Notes: generated by a model from the sequence alone, not told the origin. A stretch of DNA of 64,000 bases from Adhaeribacter arboris (GCF_003023845.1 NZ_PYFT01000001.1:1-64000), one strand, 5' to 3'; shown: positions 18,564 through 27,578, counted from the first letter of the stretch. A program made the numbers and translations.

Positions 18564-19388
18564 TCAGTCTACTTTGAGTACTTCGTACCAGATTTCGTTA
18601 AGGTGGAGTACTGGCTTATACTGCACGCCATCTACCAGATAATACGTTTCGCCGTCTATTACTATTTGTTCATAGCCATCCGGAATACTTTCGACCAAGG
18701 CACCCACCGGGGGTTTAACCACTTCGTAGTAGCCGTTCTGAAGCGTGTAATAAGTGCCGTAGTAATAGTAATAAGAGCGTTGGTGGCTAAAGAACCGCAG
18801 GTATCCCGTTGGGATTACCCGGGTACGAAGACCAATCGGGGCGGGTACTACCACGTAACGGCCGTTCAGGGGGCGGTAATAAACGCCATTATCGTAATGA
18901 AAATAAAGGCCGCCAAAAGCAATGGTAATAGCCCGGGCTGGCGCCATAGCTACGGTATAGCCTCTTCTGGGTAAGTTACGGTAACGCCAATCCGGACTTC
19001 TATCCCGGCCGGACACATAATAGGTTTTGGATGACCTCGGGATTACGGGAGTGCGGTAATTCCGGCTACTTCTATAAGCGAGTTCCCGGCTTCTAGGGCC
19101 TTGCGGTTGGTAACGCTCTTGTCGGCTCGGTTCCGGACGGGAGTAGGAATTAAAATAATCTCTGTTGCGGGTGGAGGTAGATGATCGGTGTACTTGTCCG
19201 CTTGGGCTATTAGTTTCCTGATTATTCGACCGGTTGTTTTCGTGGGTTTTTGTCCGATCCGGACGTTGCGCCATTCCAATTTCCGGAAAAGCTAGTCTGC
19301 CTAGTAAAGCCAGTGCTAAGAAAACGGTTAATTTTTTAAAACAAAGTAATTGTTTAAATTGTGAACCTGAAGGAGGTGCTTCTTTCAT
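18564..19388 (-). CDS. Tyr-rich secreted protein (DUF6515-like)
   Basis: This 274-aa protein has an N-terminal hydrophobic segment (about 16-38) that may be a signal anchor or signal peptide. A long Arg/Ser/Asn/Gln-rich low-complexity region follows (about 45-120). The Tyr-rich C-terminal domain is built from repeating hairpins: YYRPLNGRYVVVPAPIG, YYTLQNGYYEVVKPPVG and YYLVDGVQYKPVL. This repeat pattern (a short YYxxxNGxYxVVxxPxG unit) matches what I know as DUF6515 in Bacteroidota. The family has no established function. It ends in a good intrinsic terminator and is probably monocistronic. The start at 19388 is preceded by an A/T-rich leader; another Met (MAQRP, residue 40) would remove the hydrophobic segment and is less likely. 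Confidence 0.75.
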   Translation of the reverse strand: MKEAPPSGSQFKQLLCFKKLTVFLALALLGRLAFPEIGMAQRPDRTKTHENNRSNNQETNSPSGQVHRSSTSTRNRDYFNSYSRPEPSRQERYQPQGPRSRELAYRSSRNYRTPVIPRSSKTYYVSGRDRSPDWRYRNLPRRGYTVAMAPARAITIAFGGLYFHYDNGVYYRPLNGRYVVVPAPIGLRTRVIPTGYLRFFSHQRSYYYYYGTYYTLQNGYYEVVKPPVGALVESIPDGYEQIVIDGETYYLVDGVQYKPVLHLNEIWYEVLKVD

Positions 19389-19715
19389 GATGCATGTATT
19401 TATAATCCTTTAGATTATAAAACGGAACGAAGGTTTAAAAACGAAATCAGATATATTTTTAGCCGTTTTTTAGAGATTAAAGGAATAAGTTTTAATTAAA
19501 AATTGCTTCGCCCTAAGATTAAAAAAGTCGACTATCCATCACCCGGTAAGCAGCATTTATCGGCCAGGAAATAAACACGATTAATTGAATCTTCATTTCA
19601 TACTTATAATAGAACCATTTTTAAAGCGGAACTACTTATTTTATCCCGTCCTCTTTCTGATTCAAGAAGAGATTTAAAATTTTACTATCTTCCCCTTTTT
19701 ATTCAACTAATTGCT
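19389..19715. other. Divergent promoter region
   Basis: This 327 bp separates the divergent Tyr-rich protein gene (minus) and ThuA gene (plus). It is AT-rich and must hold both promoters. I saw no dyad or repeat worth naming. Confidence 0.45.
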
Positions 19716-20477
19716 ATGAACAAATTTAAATTTCTACTCTTATTCTTCTTTCTACAGGTTGGCCTCGCGTTTAGCAGCCAGGCGCAAAAGCAATTTAAAG
19801 TATTACTGGTAACGACCACCAAAGGCTGGCACCACGAATCGCTGCACGCGGGTGTGCTGGCCCTGCAGCAGATGGGCGTGCGCAATAATTTCGACGTGGT
19901 TTTATGGGAAGACCCGAATGGGTTCACGGATAAATACCTGGAGCAATTTAAAGCCGTCATCTTTTTAAATACTACCGGCGATATTTTCGACGAAACCCAG
20001 CAAAAAGTACTGGAACGCTTTATTCAAGGGGGCAAAGGTTTTGTGGGCATTCATAGCGCTTCGGATACCGAGTACGAGTGGCCCTGGTACACCAAGCTGG
20101 TCGGCCGCATGTTCCACATTCACCCTACCATTCAAACGGCCAAAACTAAAATCCTGGACGCTAAATTTCCGGGTTTACAAGGCTTTGCCGATGACCGGCT
20201 TTGGACCGAAGAATGGTACGAGTTTGGGCCGGAAAAAACTACCGGGCTCAATTACATTTTAAGCGTAGACGAAACTACCTATAACCCGAAAGTGGATTGG
20301 GGACGGGTAAAAGGAGAGGGCATGGGCAAAGTACATCCGGTAGCCTGGTACCACAATTACGATGGCGGTCGGGCTTTTTATACCGCTTTGGGTCATTTGC
20401 CCACAAATTTCAGTGAACCGGCTTTTTTAAATCATTTGTACGCCGGCATTTTTTGGGCCGCCACCGGGAAGAAGTAA
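19716..20477 (+). CDS. Secreted ThuA domain-containing protein
   Basis: This 253-aa protein has a signal peptide (about 1-23, SSQAQ) and a single ThuA domain, a class I glutamine-amidotransferase-like flavodoxin fold linked to sugar (trehalose and related) utilisation. Recognisable positions include LLVTTTKGWHHES near the N terminus, FIQGGKGFVGIHSASDTEYEW in the middle, and PVAWYHNYDGGRAFYTALGH near the end. The nucleophile cysteine of true amidotransferases is replaced in the GFVGIHSASD loop, as in the whole family. Its 250-aa length is normal. It is monocistronic and ends at an 18-bp perfect hairpin. A second, longer ThuA protein occurs in the carbohydrate region at 46.1 kb. Confidence 0.9.
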   Translation: MNKFKFLLLFFFLQVGLAFSSQAQKQFKVLLVTTTKGWHHESLHAGVLALQQMGVRNNFDVVLWEDPNGFTDKYLEQFKAVIFLNTTGDIFDETQQKVLERFIQGGKGFVGIHSASDTEYEWPWYTKLVGRMFHIHPTIQTAKTKILDAKFPGLQGFADDRLWTEEWYEFGPEKTTGLNYILSVDETTYNPKVDWGRVKGEGMGKVHPVAWYHNYDGGRAFYTALGHLPTNFSEPAFLNHLYAGIFWAATGKK

Positions 20478-20586
20478 AGCCGTTTTTCGGTCGCAATACG
20501 CGGTTGATTTACTTTAACAATTCTTGAGATTTAATATCGAGCTTTAAAAAAAGCAAAATGGAGGTTGAAAGTTGAAATTTTTTTAA

Positions 20587-20629
20587 ATAATAAGAAAGGT
20601 GTAGCATTTAACTACACCTTTCTTATTAT
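20587..20629. terminator. Perfect 18-bp hairpin between convergent genes
   Basis: The arms 20587-20604 and 20612-20629 are perfectly complementary (core AAGAAAGGTGTAG) around a 7-nt loop. T-rich flanks lie on both sides, so it can serve both ThuA (plus) and MscS (minus). Confidence 0.85.
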
Positions 20630-20739
20630 GCTTCTGCTTAACAAGGTTCAATCATTACAAATTTTCCGCCCAAAATACTTGAATTACAGTTACTTAAATA
20701 ATAAGAGCTATTAACTAGTTTTAATTAGGCGTATGGATT

Positions 20740-20790
20740 CGCTCGGCCAGAGGCCTTCCAGATAATCTTCCCGAGCGAGGACGCTCGCGA
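20740..20790 (-). repeat. Half copy of the nested GC-rich palindrome family
   Basis: On the minus strand the outer arm CGCGAGCGTCCTCGCTCGG (20771-20789) is followed by the inner arm GGCCTCTGGCCG (20744-20755). The same two blocks in the same order open the full palindrome at 47302-47438. The second half is missing here. The element lies between the hairpin terminator and the MscS stop. Confidence 0.7.
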
Positions 20791-20943
20791 AAGAAGTGTA
20801 TTTTAGAACGTAACAGACTTACCTGCGAAGAAAGACTTTTTACCTAATTGGCTTAAAATAATGGCATGCCGCTCGCACAGGTTAGTAAAAACAACTTCTT
20901 TTTCCAATTAAATGAATCACATTAAAACTCAGCCTACTATTTC

Positions 20944-22737
20944 TTATTTACTTTTCCCGTTTTCGGGTGGGTAGGGAATGGAATTCCGGAGGCTTTGAAT
21001 GCGATCATCGCTAAATTTAGGAAGCGGCAAGTCGTGGGCATTGCCCCATTCTTTTACTTTTTGTTCGGCAGCCTGCGTTTTTTCTTCTGATTTGCCGGTA
21101 TCCTTGCCCAAGTAAACGGTCTGGGACGGGAAAGCAAAACCGGAACCACTGGCCTCTACCACGTCCATCATCCGGAGCAACAAATCTTCTTGGATTTCTA
21201 AAAATTGGTTAAAATCGCTGGTGAGGACATACGAGAAAACTTCCAGGTTATACGAATATTCGCCGATGCCCACCAAGCGCACCCGCGCCGAGGCCGGGTC
21301 AATTTTGGGATGAGAATACAAAATGGTTTGAAGTTCCACGAGCAAATACCGGAGCTGATTCGGGCTGGTATCGCAGCGAACCCCGAAGGTCGGATGAAAC
21401 CAGATGCGATCGCGGTGGGCGTAATTTTCAATGCGTTGCGAAGAAAAATCGCCGTTGGGAATGGTAACCACAGTGCGGTCGTTGGTGCGGATGCGGGTGG
21501 AGCGCATGCCAATGGTTTCGACGGTGCCCACGGTATCGCCTACTTTACAAAAATCGCCTACCCGAATGGGCTGATCAGCAATAAGGGTAACGCTGCCCAC
21601 AAAATTTTCCACGGTTTTCTGAGCGCCCAGGGCCAAAGCCAAACCACCTACTCCCAAAGCCGCTAAACCCGTAGTAACATCAAAACCCAAGGTGCTCAAG
21701 ACTCCGATTACCCCCAGTACAATTACGGCAATTTTGGCTCCCCGCCGCAGGAACAGTACCGCCGATAGCCCCGCCTGGTGCTGGTGCCGGATCATGCGCC
21801 GTTCTAAAAACCGGCCAAATACATCAACCAGTCGCCACAACAATAACAGAAAAACGGCCAACCCAATAATTACGGTAAGCACGCTAAATTTTTGCCGCAC
21901 AATAATAGAAATGCCCGCCCGCTGACTTAACTGGAAGAACAACCACAGAGCCAGGTATAATTGCACGGGTAAGGTAAAGGCCTTAATTACGCCGGCAATT
22001 GGTTCTTCTTTCGCTCGGCGCCAGCTTACTTGTAAAATAAACTGTACGGCCCGTACCACGCTCCAAGCCAAGGCGTAACTCAGGAGCGCAATGAGCAGCA
22101 TCGCGAACCAATGCCCAATCGGGACCCCGCCCCATTTGTTTTTTACCACCACGGCGGGCATAATCTTATCGGCGAGCGGGGTGGGGGTTTGTTCCATTTC
22201 TTCGGGAATACGCTGAACGGTTTGCGCGGAAAACAGCCAAATAGGGCCCCCTGCTTTATCTTCGGTTTTTTCCAGGAACAAATCAAATGTTTCGCCGTTG
22301 GCCGTAGCCGAGCCCACGCGGTCCAGGTCCGGACCCAGGTTGTCGTCGGTGCGGCCGGTGTAGGCATCGCTGATTAAAGAGTACGGCACAATTTTGCCGC
22401 CGTGGTCAAGTAAACGTTGCAGGGTATGGGCCAGTTGCTCGCCTTGCTTGCGTTGTTTGCGGTCGAGGTGTAAGTAATAAGCAGCTTTGGAGTAATTTTC
22501 GTCGGCAATGGCCTGGATAAAGCCTTGTACCGTACCCCGGGGAGTACGCCGGCCCAGGGTATCAACGGGCCAGTCGGGTACGGCAACCGTATCGGTGCTT
22601 GCTTCTTTTTTCAGGGCGGTAAGCTGCGCCTGCCCCGACGTTGGTAAAAGCGCCAACAGGAAAAGCGACAGTATAAAAATTATTGCCAGGACAGGTATTG
22701 GTTTTAATTGGATGCTTGGTTTAAAAGATATAAACAT
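20944..22737 (-). CDS. MscS-family mechanosensitive channel
   Basis: This 597-aa inner-membrane protein protects against osmotic downshock. It has a signal peptide or first membrane segment (about 13-38) and a roughly 170-residue extracytoplasmic domain. Several membrane helices follow (about 215-350). The MscS pore helix and beta domain come next: ALGVGGLALALGAQKTVENF, then TLIADQPIRVGDFCKVGDTVG and TIPNGDFSSQRIENY. The C-terminal cytosolic vestibule ends with a charged tail. It is larger than E. coli MscS (286 aa) because of the N-terminal domain, as is common in Bacteroidota. It is monocistronic. A half-palindrome repeat and a hairpin lie beyond its stop. Confidence 0.93.
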   Translation of the reverse strand: MFISFKPSIQLKPIPVLAIIFILSLFLLALLPTSGQAQLTALKKEASTDTVAVPDWPVDTLGRRTPRGTVQGFIQAIADENYSKAAYYLHLDRKQRKQGEQLAHTLQRLLDHGGKIVPYSLISDAYTGRTDDNLGPDLDRVGSATANGETFDLFLEKTEDKAGGPIWLFSAQTVQRIPEEMEQTPTPLADKIMPAVVVKNKWGGVPIGHWFAMLLIALLSYALAWSVVRAVQFILQVSWRRAKEEPIAGVIKAFTLPVQLYLALWLFFQLSQRAGISIIVRQKFSVLTVIIGLAVFLLLLWRLVDVFGRFLERRMIRHQHQAGLSAVLFLRRGAKIAVIVLGVIGVLSTLGFDVTTGLAALGVGGLALALGAQKTVENFVGSVTLIADQPIRVGDFCKVGDTVGTVETIGMRSTRIRTNDRTVVTIPNGDFSSQRIENYAHRDRIWFHPTFGVRCDTSPNQLRYLLVELQTILYSHPKIDPASARVRLVGIGEYSYNLEVFSYVLTSDFNQFLEIQEDLLLRMMDVVEASGSGFAFPSQTVYLGKDTGKSEEKTQAAEQKVKEWGNAHDLPLPKFSDDRIQSLRNSIPYPPENGKSK

Positions 22738-23143
22738 TAGAATTTGTAGGATACATTACATTTAAAAACCCGGAAAAATACCGGCAACAAGAAGTAGTTA
22801 AATTCCGGCATTCTTCCCGTTTACGTAAGGTAGCAACGAGGTGTTAAAAAAATAGGCCATTCTAAGTTTGGCGGAAGGTAAAATCCTTGACCGATAAAAT
22901 GCTCGAATGATGATCGAGTAAACTGCTTTTTACCTAGCTCTCCATTATCTGCGGCTACCAAACTAGCGGCCCAAGGTTGCACTGCCTAAATTCTTTTATT
23001 CCCGAATTTCTAACTTCTTGCTTCTGTTTTTTTAAAGGTTTAAGGTTAGTTTATTTGCAAACAGAGATTTCGCGGGAGGAATAGTTGTTATGGAACGCTG
23101 GGCTTTATTTTGTTCTTTTGCGATAAAGAGGCAGTAAAAATTT
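22738..23143. other. Divergent promoter region
   Basis: This 406 bp lies between the MscS gene (minus) and the nuclease-like gene (plus). There is no gene, hairpin or repeat that I can support. Both promoters are expected here. Confidence 0.4.
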
Positions 23144-23683
23144 ATGAAACCGGAAAAGCAACCTGTGCCCACTCTTTGCCAAATGGAAACCGCCGTGGCT
23201 AATTTATGGGACGTTAGGCGGCACATTATTGTACCCAATATCAGTTGGGGCATGAAGCTGCACGAATGCGATTTATTCATCTTAACTAAAGCCAATTATG
23301 CCCTTGAAATAGAAATAAAGCGCACAAAAGCCGATTTAAAAAAAGATGCGGAAAAACAACACGCGCACCAATCCGAACGCATCAAAGAATTGTGGTTTGC
23401 TATTCCGGAAAGACTTAAAAATTGCCTCGAATTTATTCCGGCACACGCGGGAGTTATTCTGGTGAAGAAAAGAAGAATTAAAAGCTTACAGCCGGCATAT
23501 CGGGCGGTCCGCTACCGGCTGCCCGTACCGAACAAAGCGGCCAAAAAGTTATCGGAGCAAGAAGTTTCTAATGTAAAAAGGCTGGGCTGTATGCGGATTT
23601 GGTCTTTAAAGGCCACTATTATAAACCTGCAACAGGAATTACAAGAGTTAAAAGCCGAAAAAAACCGGCAGGAAGTTACGTAA
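23144..23683 (+). CDS. PD-(D/E)XK nuclease-like protein
   Basis: This 179-aa cytoplasmic protein has the core of the PD-(D/E)XK nuclease fold, similar in layout to MmcB-type proteins: E15 in an early helix, then ECD with D43, then LEIEIKRTKADL with E57-x-K59. A helical stretch follows (KKDAEKQHAHQSERIKELW) and then a strand with PAHAGVILVKK. The C terminus is a short coiled coil (LQQELQELKAEKNRQ). I infer a DNA-processing or repair role from the motif only. It lies 155 bp from a broken type ISP restriction-modification remnant, which may be coincidence or the edge of a defence island. It ends in a strong hairpin terminator with a T-run. Confidence 0.6.
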   Translation: MKPEKQPVPTLCQMETAVANLWDVRRHIIVPNISWGMKLHECDLFILTKANYALEIEIKRTKADLKKDAEKQHAHQSERIKELWFAIPERLKNCLEFIPAHAGVILVKKRRIKSLQPAYRAVRYRLPVPNKAAKKLSEQEVSNVKRLGCMRIWSLKATIINLQQELQELKAEKNRQEVT

Positions 23684-23704
23684 TTATTTACGCAAGGCAG
23701 GAGT

Positions 23705-23737
23705 AAACCGGGCGGGTTTTAAAAACCCGCCCGGTTT
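23705..23737 (+). terminator. Hairpin terminator with T-run
   Basis: The perfect arms 23705-23720 and 23722-23737 (core CCGGGCGGG) are followed by a T-rich tract. It lies 21 bp past the stop of the PD-(D/E)XK gene and resembles the A-type hairpins at 8.3-8.4 kb and 56.6 kb. Confidence 0.85.
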
Positions 23738-23837
23738 TTATTTTTCTGATCCATTTTTCAAAAGGTATTCCAAAATAAACGGTAGTAAGTTAATCCAAAC
23801 AGTAGGGAATAAAGTAATTGATAAAACAGGTTCTCCC

Positions 23838-25164
23838 TTATTCAAGCGGTATTTTATCAATTTCAGCCATAAGGCGGGCCGTTTCGGTGAGGGCGACGAT
23901 TATTTTTTGGTAATGCAGAATGTCGTCGAAGTCGAGTGGCCGGTCTTTGCGGTCTTTGAGCCATTTTTGGGCGGGTTGGTAGCCGCCAATGTAAAAGTTC
24001 CAGGCAATTTCGGGCACATCGGAAAAGTACTGGGTTTCGTTGAGGTACACGTGGCCGTTTTGGTATTTTACTTTGCCCACTACGTTGCTGCCATCTACGG
24101 GGTATTGGGTGAGGTAATTTTCGACCGCGGGGCTTTCGAGTAAGTGGATTTGCCGGAGTTCACCGCCCAGTTGCACCAGTTGCCAGAATAGCTCCGGGTT
24201 TTTGGGATAAGGCACGCGCGGAAAGTCAATTTTTAAAATTCTTTGTATTTCTCGCGGTAAGTGGGGCTGTGCAGCACGGCGTAAATATAATCCAGTAAAT
24301 CAATGGGGGCGAAGACCTCGACCTCCCCCGACCCCTCCGAAGGAGGGGAGCTATGGTGCAAAGCCTCTTCTCCGGAGGGGTTGGGGAAATCTTTATGATC
24401 AAGATGTGCTGTTATTTGTGAAGCCACTGCTGCCGGATTGTAGAATACTTCGGCGTTCGTGAAACGGATAACTTCGTAACCTAATTCATGTAATCGCTGC
24501 GTTCTTAAAGCATCGTATTCTTTTTGGTGCAAATGAATTTTTCCATCAATTTCGATCACTACTTTTTTCGTAAACAAACAAAGTCCATGATAAAATCATC
24601 AATAATATGTTGTCTTCTGATTTTATAGCCGGTTTTTTTATTACGTAAATACTCCCATATTACTTTTTCCGCTTCGGTAGGGTTGTCTTTTAAAGCATCC
24701 CGCATTTCTTTAATGAGCTTATAGGTTAACGGATTTGCGGTAATATATCCGGCCTCTCCCAGCCCCACCGAAGGAGGGGAGTTCGGGTTTTTCATTTCAT
24801 TGGTAATCTTGCCAAGCCTTCCCGAAAGCGATGCTTCTTCTAAAAGCCCCTCCTTTGGAGGGGTTGGGGAGGTCTTTTCGGGCGTAAAGGTTAAACTTAA
24901 ATTATCGGCAATTTGCTGGACGATGGTTGGGTTTAAGTTGGGCGTTCTAGCCGCGGTTTGCTCGATGCTTTGCTGGCCGTTATTTTCGGGGTACAGGTAG
25001 AGGGGTGCTGTATAGCCAAACGAAAAAGCTGTTCCTAAAAAGTGGCATTCAACTAGACTTTTTGAAATAACTAAAATATTCGAAATAAAAATATTGGTAA
25101 AATCACTAATTGTAGCACTTCTCTCAAATTTCAAAGCAGAATTTTGTTTTAGAAGATGGCGCAT
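23838..25164 (-). pseudogene. C-terminal remnant of a type ISP restriction-modification enzyme with inserted DUF559 domain
   Basis: Three overlapping or adjacent minus-strand frames (25164-24559, 24577-24233, 24215-23838) form one gene of 442 aa once two single-base gaps are restored: one A in the A-run at 24563-24568 and one T in the T-run at 24235-24238. The outer parts match the C-terminal specificity region of type ISP enzymes: PLYLYPE, NPTIVQQIADNLSLTFTPEK, then APIDLLDYIYAVLHSPTYRE, and the end motif WNFYIGGYQPAQKWLKDRK with FDDILHYQKIIVAL. The insertion between TFTPEK and APIDLL is a DUF559 endonuclease unit. The N-terminal helicase, nuclease and methylase domains are absent; an N-terminal stub lies at 26299-26454. 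Activity as a restriction enzyme is very unlikely. Confidence 0.85.
24320..24874 (-). mobile_element. DUF559 endonuclease unit flanked by composite palindromes
   Basis: This 555-bp unit starts (minus strand, 24874) with GACCTCCCCAACCCCTCC and ends (24320) with a near-perfect inverted copy. Each flank is itself a double palindrome: CCCCTCC-xxx-GGAGGGG near 24848-24864 and 24760-24779 on one side, and near 24367-24380 and 24332-24349 on the other. Between them lies a DUF559 (Vsr-like) endonuclease domain: NPTEAEKVIWEYLRN, IRRQHIIDDFIMDF, VVIEIDGKIHLHQKEYD and LGYEVIRFTNAEV. The palindromes are translated in frame as SPTPPKEGLLE, NSPPSVGLGEA and SSPPSEGSGEVEVF. The host enzyme reads through on both sides. 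The DUF559 frame carries one single-base homopolymer shift. Mobility is inferred from the inverted ends and clean domain insertion. Confidence 0.7.
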
Positions 25165-25219
25165 AACCTCAACTTCTCAATAGAAATGAAATCCTTTATA
25201 CTTACCAATATAAATCAAC

Positions 25220-26185
25220 CTACTTAATCCAGGCCTCTATTTTGTCTACCAGCATTCTCTCTAGGTCTTCTGGAGTATTATAAATAATATGCTGCAATTG
25301 CTTTATGTCGAAATGGGAATCACTAAAATCATCTTTATGGCAGGTGTAAATTACAGACTTACCTAATCCTAAGGCATATCCACTTTCAAAGTACACCCCA
25401 TTTCTATGAAGCGTAAAATCAGCAACACAAAACTTTGATTGTTTTATACCTGAAAGAATTGCATCTGGAATAGTTTTATCACTGTTTATGTGTTCTTCAT
25501 CAATAATAATCACTTTGTATCCTGTTTTTGAAATTGCATTCTTGATCGCTTTTCTATATGGTTTGGTTCTATTATCAAAAGCCATAAAGCAGGTTTTTGA
25601 ATTAATTTCTACTTTACTTAATTCTACAACCTGGTTTAATCCTTTATGTATTATTTGGAAATATCCAGAATAATCTGAATCATGTATTTGAGGTTGTGGC
25701 TTAAAGTTTATAAAATCGCTTTCCTCTAATCCTTTTAAATAAAACAAGAACTCACTCGGACTAGAAAAATAGTTTTTTAGAAAAATCCAAGGTTTATTGT
25801 AATCCAAAAATACTTGTTCACCATCTACCTTCTGTAATGAGAATAAAAACAGAAGAAGAGAATTCAACCGCTCAGCAGGTGTTTTAGGGTAATTTGTGCT
25901 TTCCAGATATTGATTCAGTAGTATTCTTTCGCTATTTGCAGGATCTTAATTTACCTCATTGTCAATATGATCTTCAGCAATAATAAAAGCTCTTTCCGGC
26001 CAAATACCATTGGCTATTAACCCTTTAACTATATGCATAGGAGCATCCTTTATTTTATATTGGCAATCATGGCAAATGAAAATTGTTATTTTCCTTTCTA
26101 AAATGTTCAAATCATATGAATAACAATCTCTATGGCTTGTTACCTCTATATCTTCACCCGTTAAAACACATATTTCTTTTTGCAT
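25220..26185 (-). pseudogene. Nucleoside 2-deoxyribosyltransferase-like protein, interrupted by an in-frame stop
   Basis: Two minus-strand frames (26185-25946 and 25867-25220) lie in the same reading frame, separated only by a TAA at 25946-25948. Downstream codons read on without further stops (DPANSERILLNQYLEST...). Read through, the protein is 321 aa. The N-terminal part has paired cysteines (ICVLTGEDIEV and ICHDCQYK) suggesting a metal-binding knuckle. The C-terminal domain (about 195-320) has the deoxyribosyltransferase/TIR-like fold pattern: CFMAFDNRT, YKVIIIDEEHIN, FCVADFTLHRNGVYFESGYALGLGKSVIYTCHKDD. Such domains occur in nucleotide-metabolising and defence proteins. It occupies the place where the middle of the type ISP gene should be and is AT-richer than its surroundings. 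The second part could be translated alone from TTG at 25867. Confidence 0.7.
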
Positions 26186-26298
26186 TGTAAGTTATAATGT
26201 TAAAAGTTAAAGTCCGGCAATTTAGTTAAGGTTTTAATAGGGCAAGTACGTCAAATAAGCTTTTTAATATAGTGTAAATTAAATGAAATAATTCGTCC

Positions 26299-26454
26299 GG
26301 GAGCGCCGCAGGCTTGTCTTTTGGCTTCGTTGGTGGCCCGGATGTCCGGCACCAAACTTTCGACGAGTTGCTGTAAATCGCCCCGGAAAGTGTGTTCGGT
26401 GGCGTTGCCTTGTTGGTAGCGTCGGGTAATTTGGGTAAGGTATTGTTCTACGGT
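26299..26454 (-). pseudogene. N-terminal stub of the type ISP restriction-modification enzyme
   Basis: The minus-strand reading TVEQYLTQITRRYQQGNATE...KRQACGAP is the conserved N terminus of type ISP enzymes. It ends abruptly after ACGAP, where the homologous sequence would continue into the nuclease domain, and the frame then runs into unrelated residues (GRIISFNLHYIKKLI). No ATG precedes TVEQYL at the usual position; AGG stands there instead. With the C-terminal remnant at 23838-25164 it brackets the deoxyribosyltransferase-like gene, so one large gene lost its centre. Confidence 0.75.
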
Positions 26455-26818
26455 CCTGAAAAGAATCGGTAAGCGTATTGTTTGGTAATCTATCGGATAA
26501 ATCAACTACATCCAAATAAAGCGCTGCGCAAAACTTAGCTGAACGCATCACACCGTTATAAATCCTCTCTTCGGAAGAACTACTTTTACCCCTCCGCCGG
26601 CGCCGGGGTAAACCGGAACAACGCCGGATGAAGAAAAATAAACCAAGTATCACCCTAAATTTTAAAAGGCCTTATCGCCCTTATTTAATTCTGTTTTAAG
26701 GCTTGGCAACCATTCGTCGATACAAAAATCCTATTCACCGATACCTTATTGCCATAGGAGAGGAGTTCCGGCAAATTTGCTTCAGCAATCAAAAGGAACC
26801 CCTTATTAGAATATCAAA

Positions 26819-27550
26819 ATGGAAAGAAAAAGCTTTTTAAAAAATTTGTTGCTGGGCACCATGGCTACGCCGGTTATTATTTCGGCTTGCGATAAAGACA
26901 AAGATACGGTAACACCTTCTACGGATACTTCCGGTACGGGAACTACTACCGGCACTAATTCTGGAACCTGTACCGTGGCGCCTTCCGAAACGGAAGGTCC
27001 TTTCCCGACCAAAAGTCCGGCCTCTTACGTGCGCAGCGATATTACCGATGGCCGCCCGGGTTATAAATTAACCGCTAAAATCACCATTGGCAATACCAAT
27101 AACGGTTGCGCCGGTTTAGCCAACGCCATTGTAGATATCTGGCATTGCGATGCGGAAGGCAATTACTCCGAGTACGGCGGCTCCGGTATGCAATCCACTA
27201 ATTTACAGTCGGTCCATTTTCTGCGCGGCCGGCAAGTAACGGATGCCAACGGACTGGTAACTTTTACCACTATTTTCCCGGGCTGGTACAACGGACGGGC
27301 GACGCACATTCACGTACATATTTACAATGCCGGCGGCACCTCGCTTAAGGTTACGCAAATTGCTTTTCCGGAAGGGAGCGGCACGGCCTTGGCGGCGGTG
27401 AACGGGTACAACAAAGGCCTGAGCGGCTATACCTATAACGCCAAAGATAATGTATTTAGCGACGACAGCGCCGGGGTACAAATTGCTACGGTTACCGGCA
27501 ACACTACCGATGGCTTTGCACTGGCTATTCAACTAAACGTTGCCGCCTAA
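26819..27550 (+). CDS. Intradiol ring-cleavage dioxygenase family lipoprotein
   Basis: This 243-aa protein belongs to the non-haem Fe(III) intradiol dioxygenase family (protocatechuate 3,4-dioxygenase-like), which opens catechol rings between the two hydroxyls. The N terminus ERKSFLKNLLLG...ISACDKDKD has a lipobox-like cysteine (C24), so it is probably a membrane-anchored extracytoplasmic lipoprotein. A Thr/Gly/Ser linker follows (about 29-50). Family signatures are ETEGPFPTKSP, VDIWHCDAEGNYSEY with the first Tyr ligand, and FPGWYNGRATHIHVHI with the second Tyr and two His ligands. The N-terminal substrate-cap domain of true catechol dioxygenases is absent. No aromatic degradation genes surround it, so the substrate is unknown. 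A small hairpin follows the stop. Confidence 0.9.
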   Translation: MERKSFLKNLLLGTMATPVIISACDKDKDTVTPSTDTSGTGTTTGTNSGTCTVAPSETEGPFPTKSPASYVRSDITDGRPGYKLTAKITIGNTNNGCAGLANAIVDIWHCDAEGNYSEYGGSGMQSTNLQSVHFLRGRQVTDANGLVTFTTIFPGWYNGRATHIHVHIYNAGGTSLKVTQIAFPEGSGTALAAVNGYNKGLSGYTYNAKDNVFSDDSAGVQIATVTGNTTDGFALAIQLNVAA

Positions 27551-27578
27551 ACTTTAGATTTTTAAAAAATACCAACCT

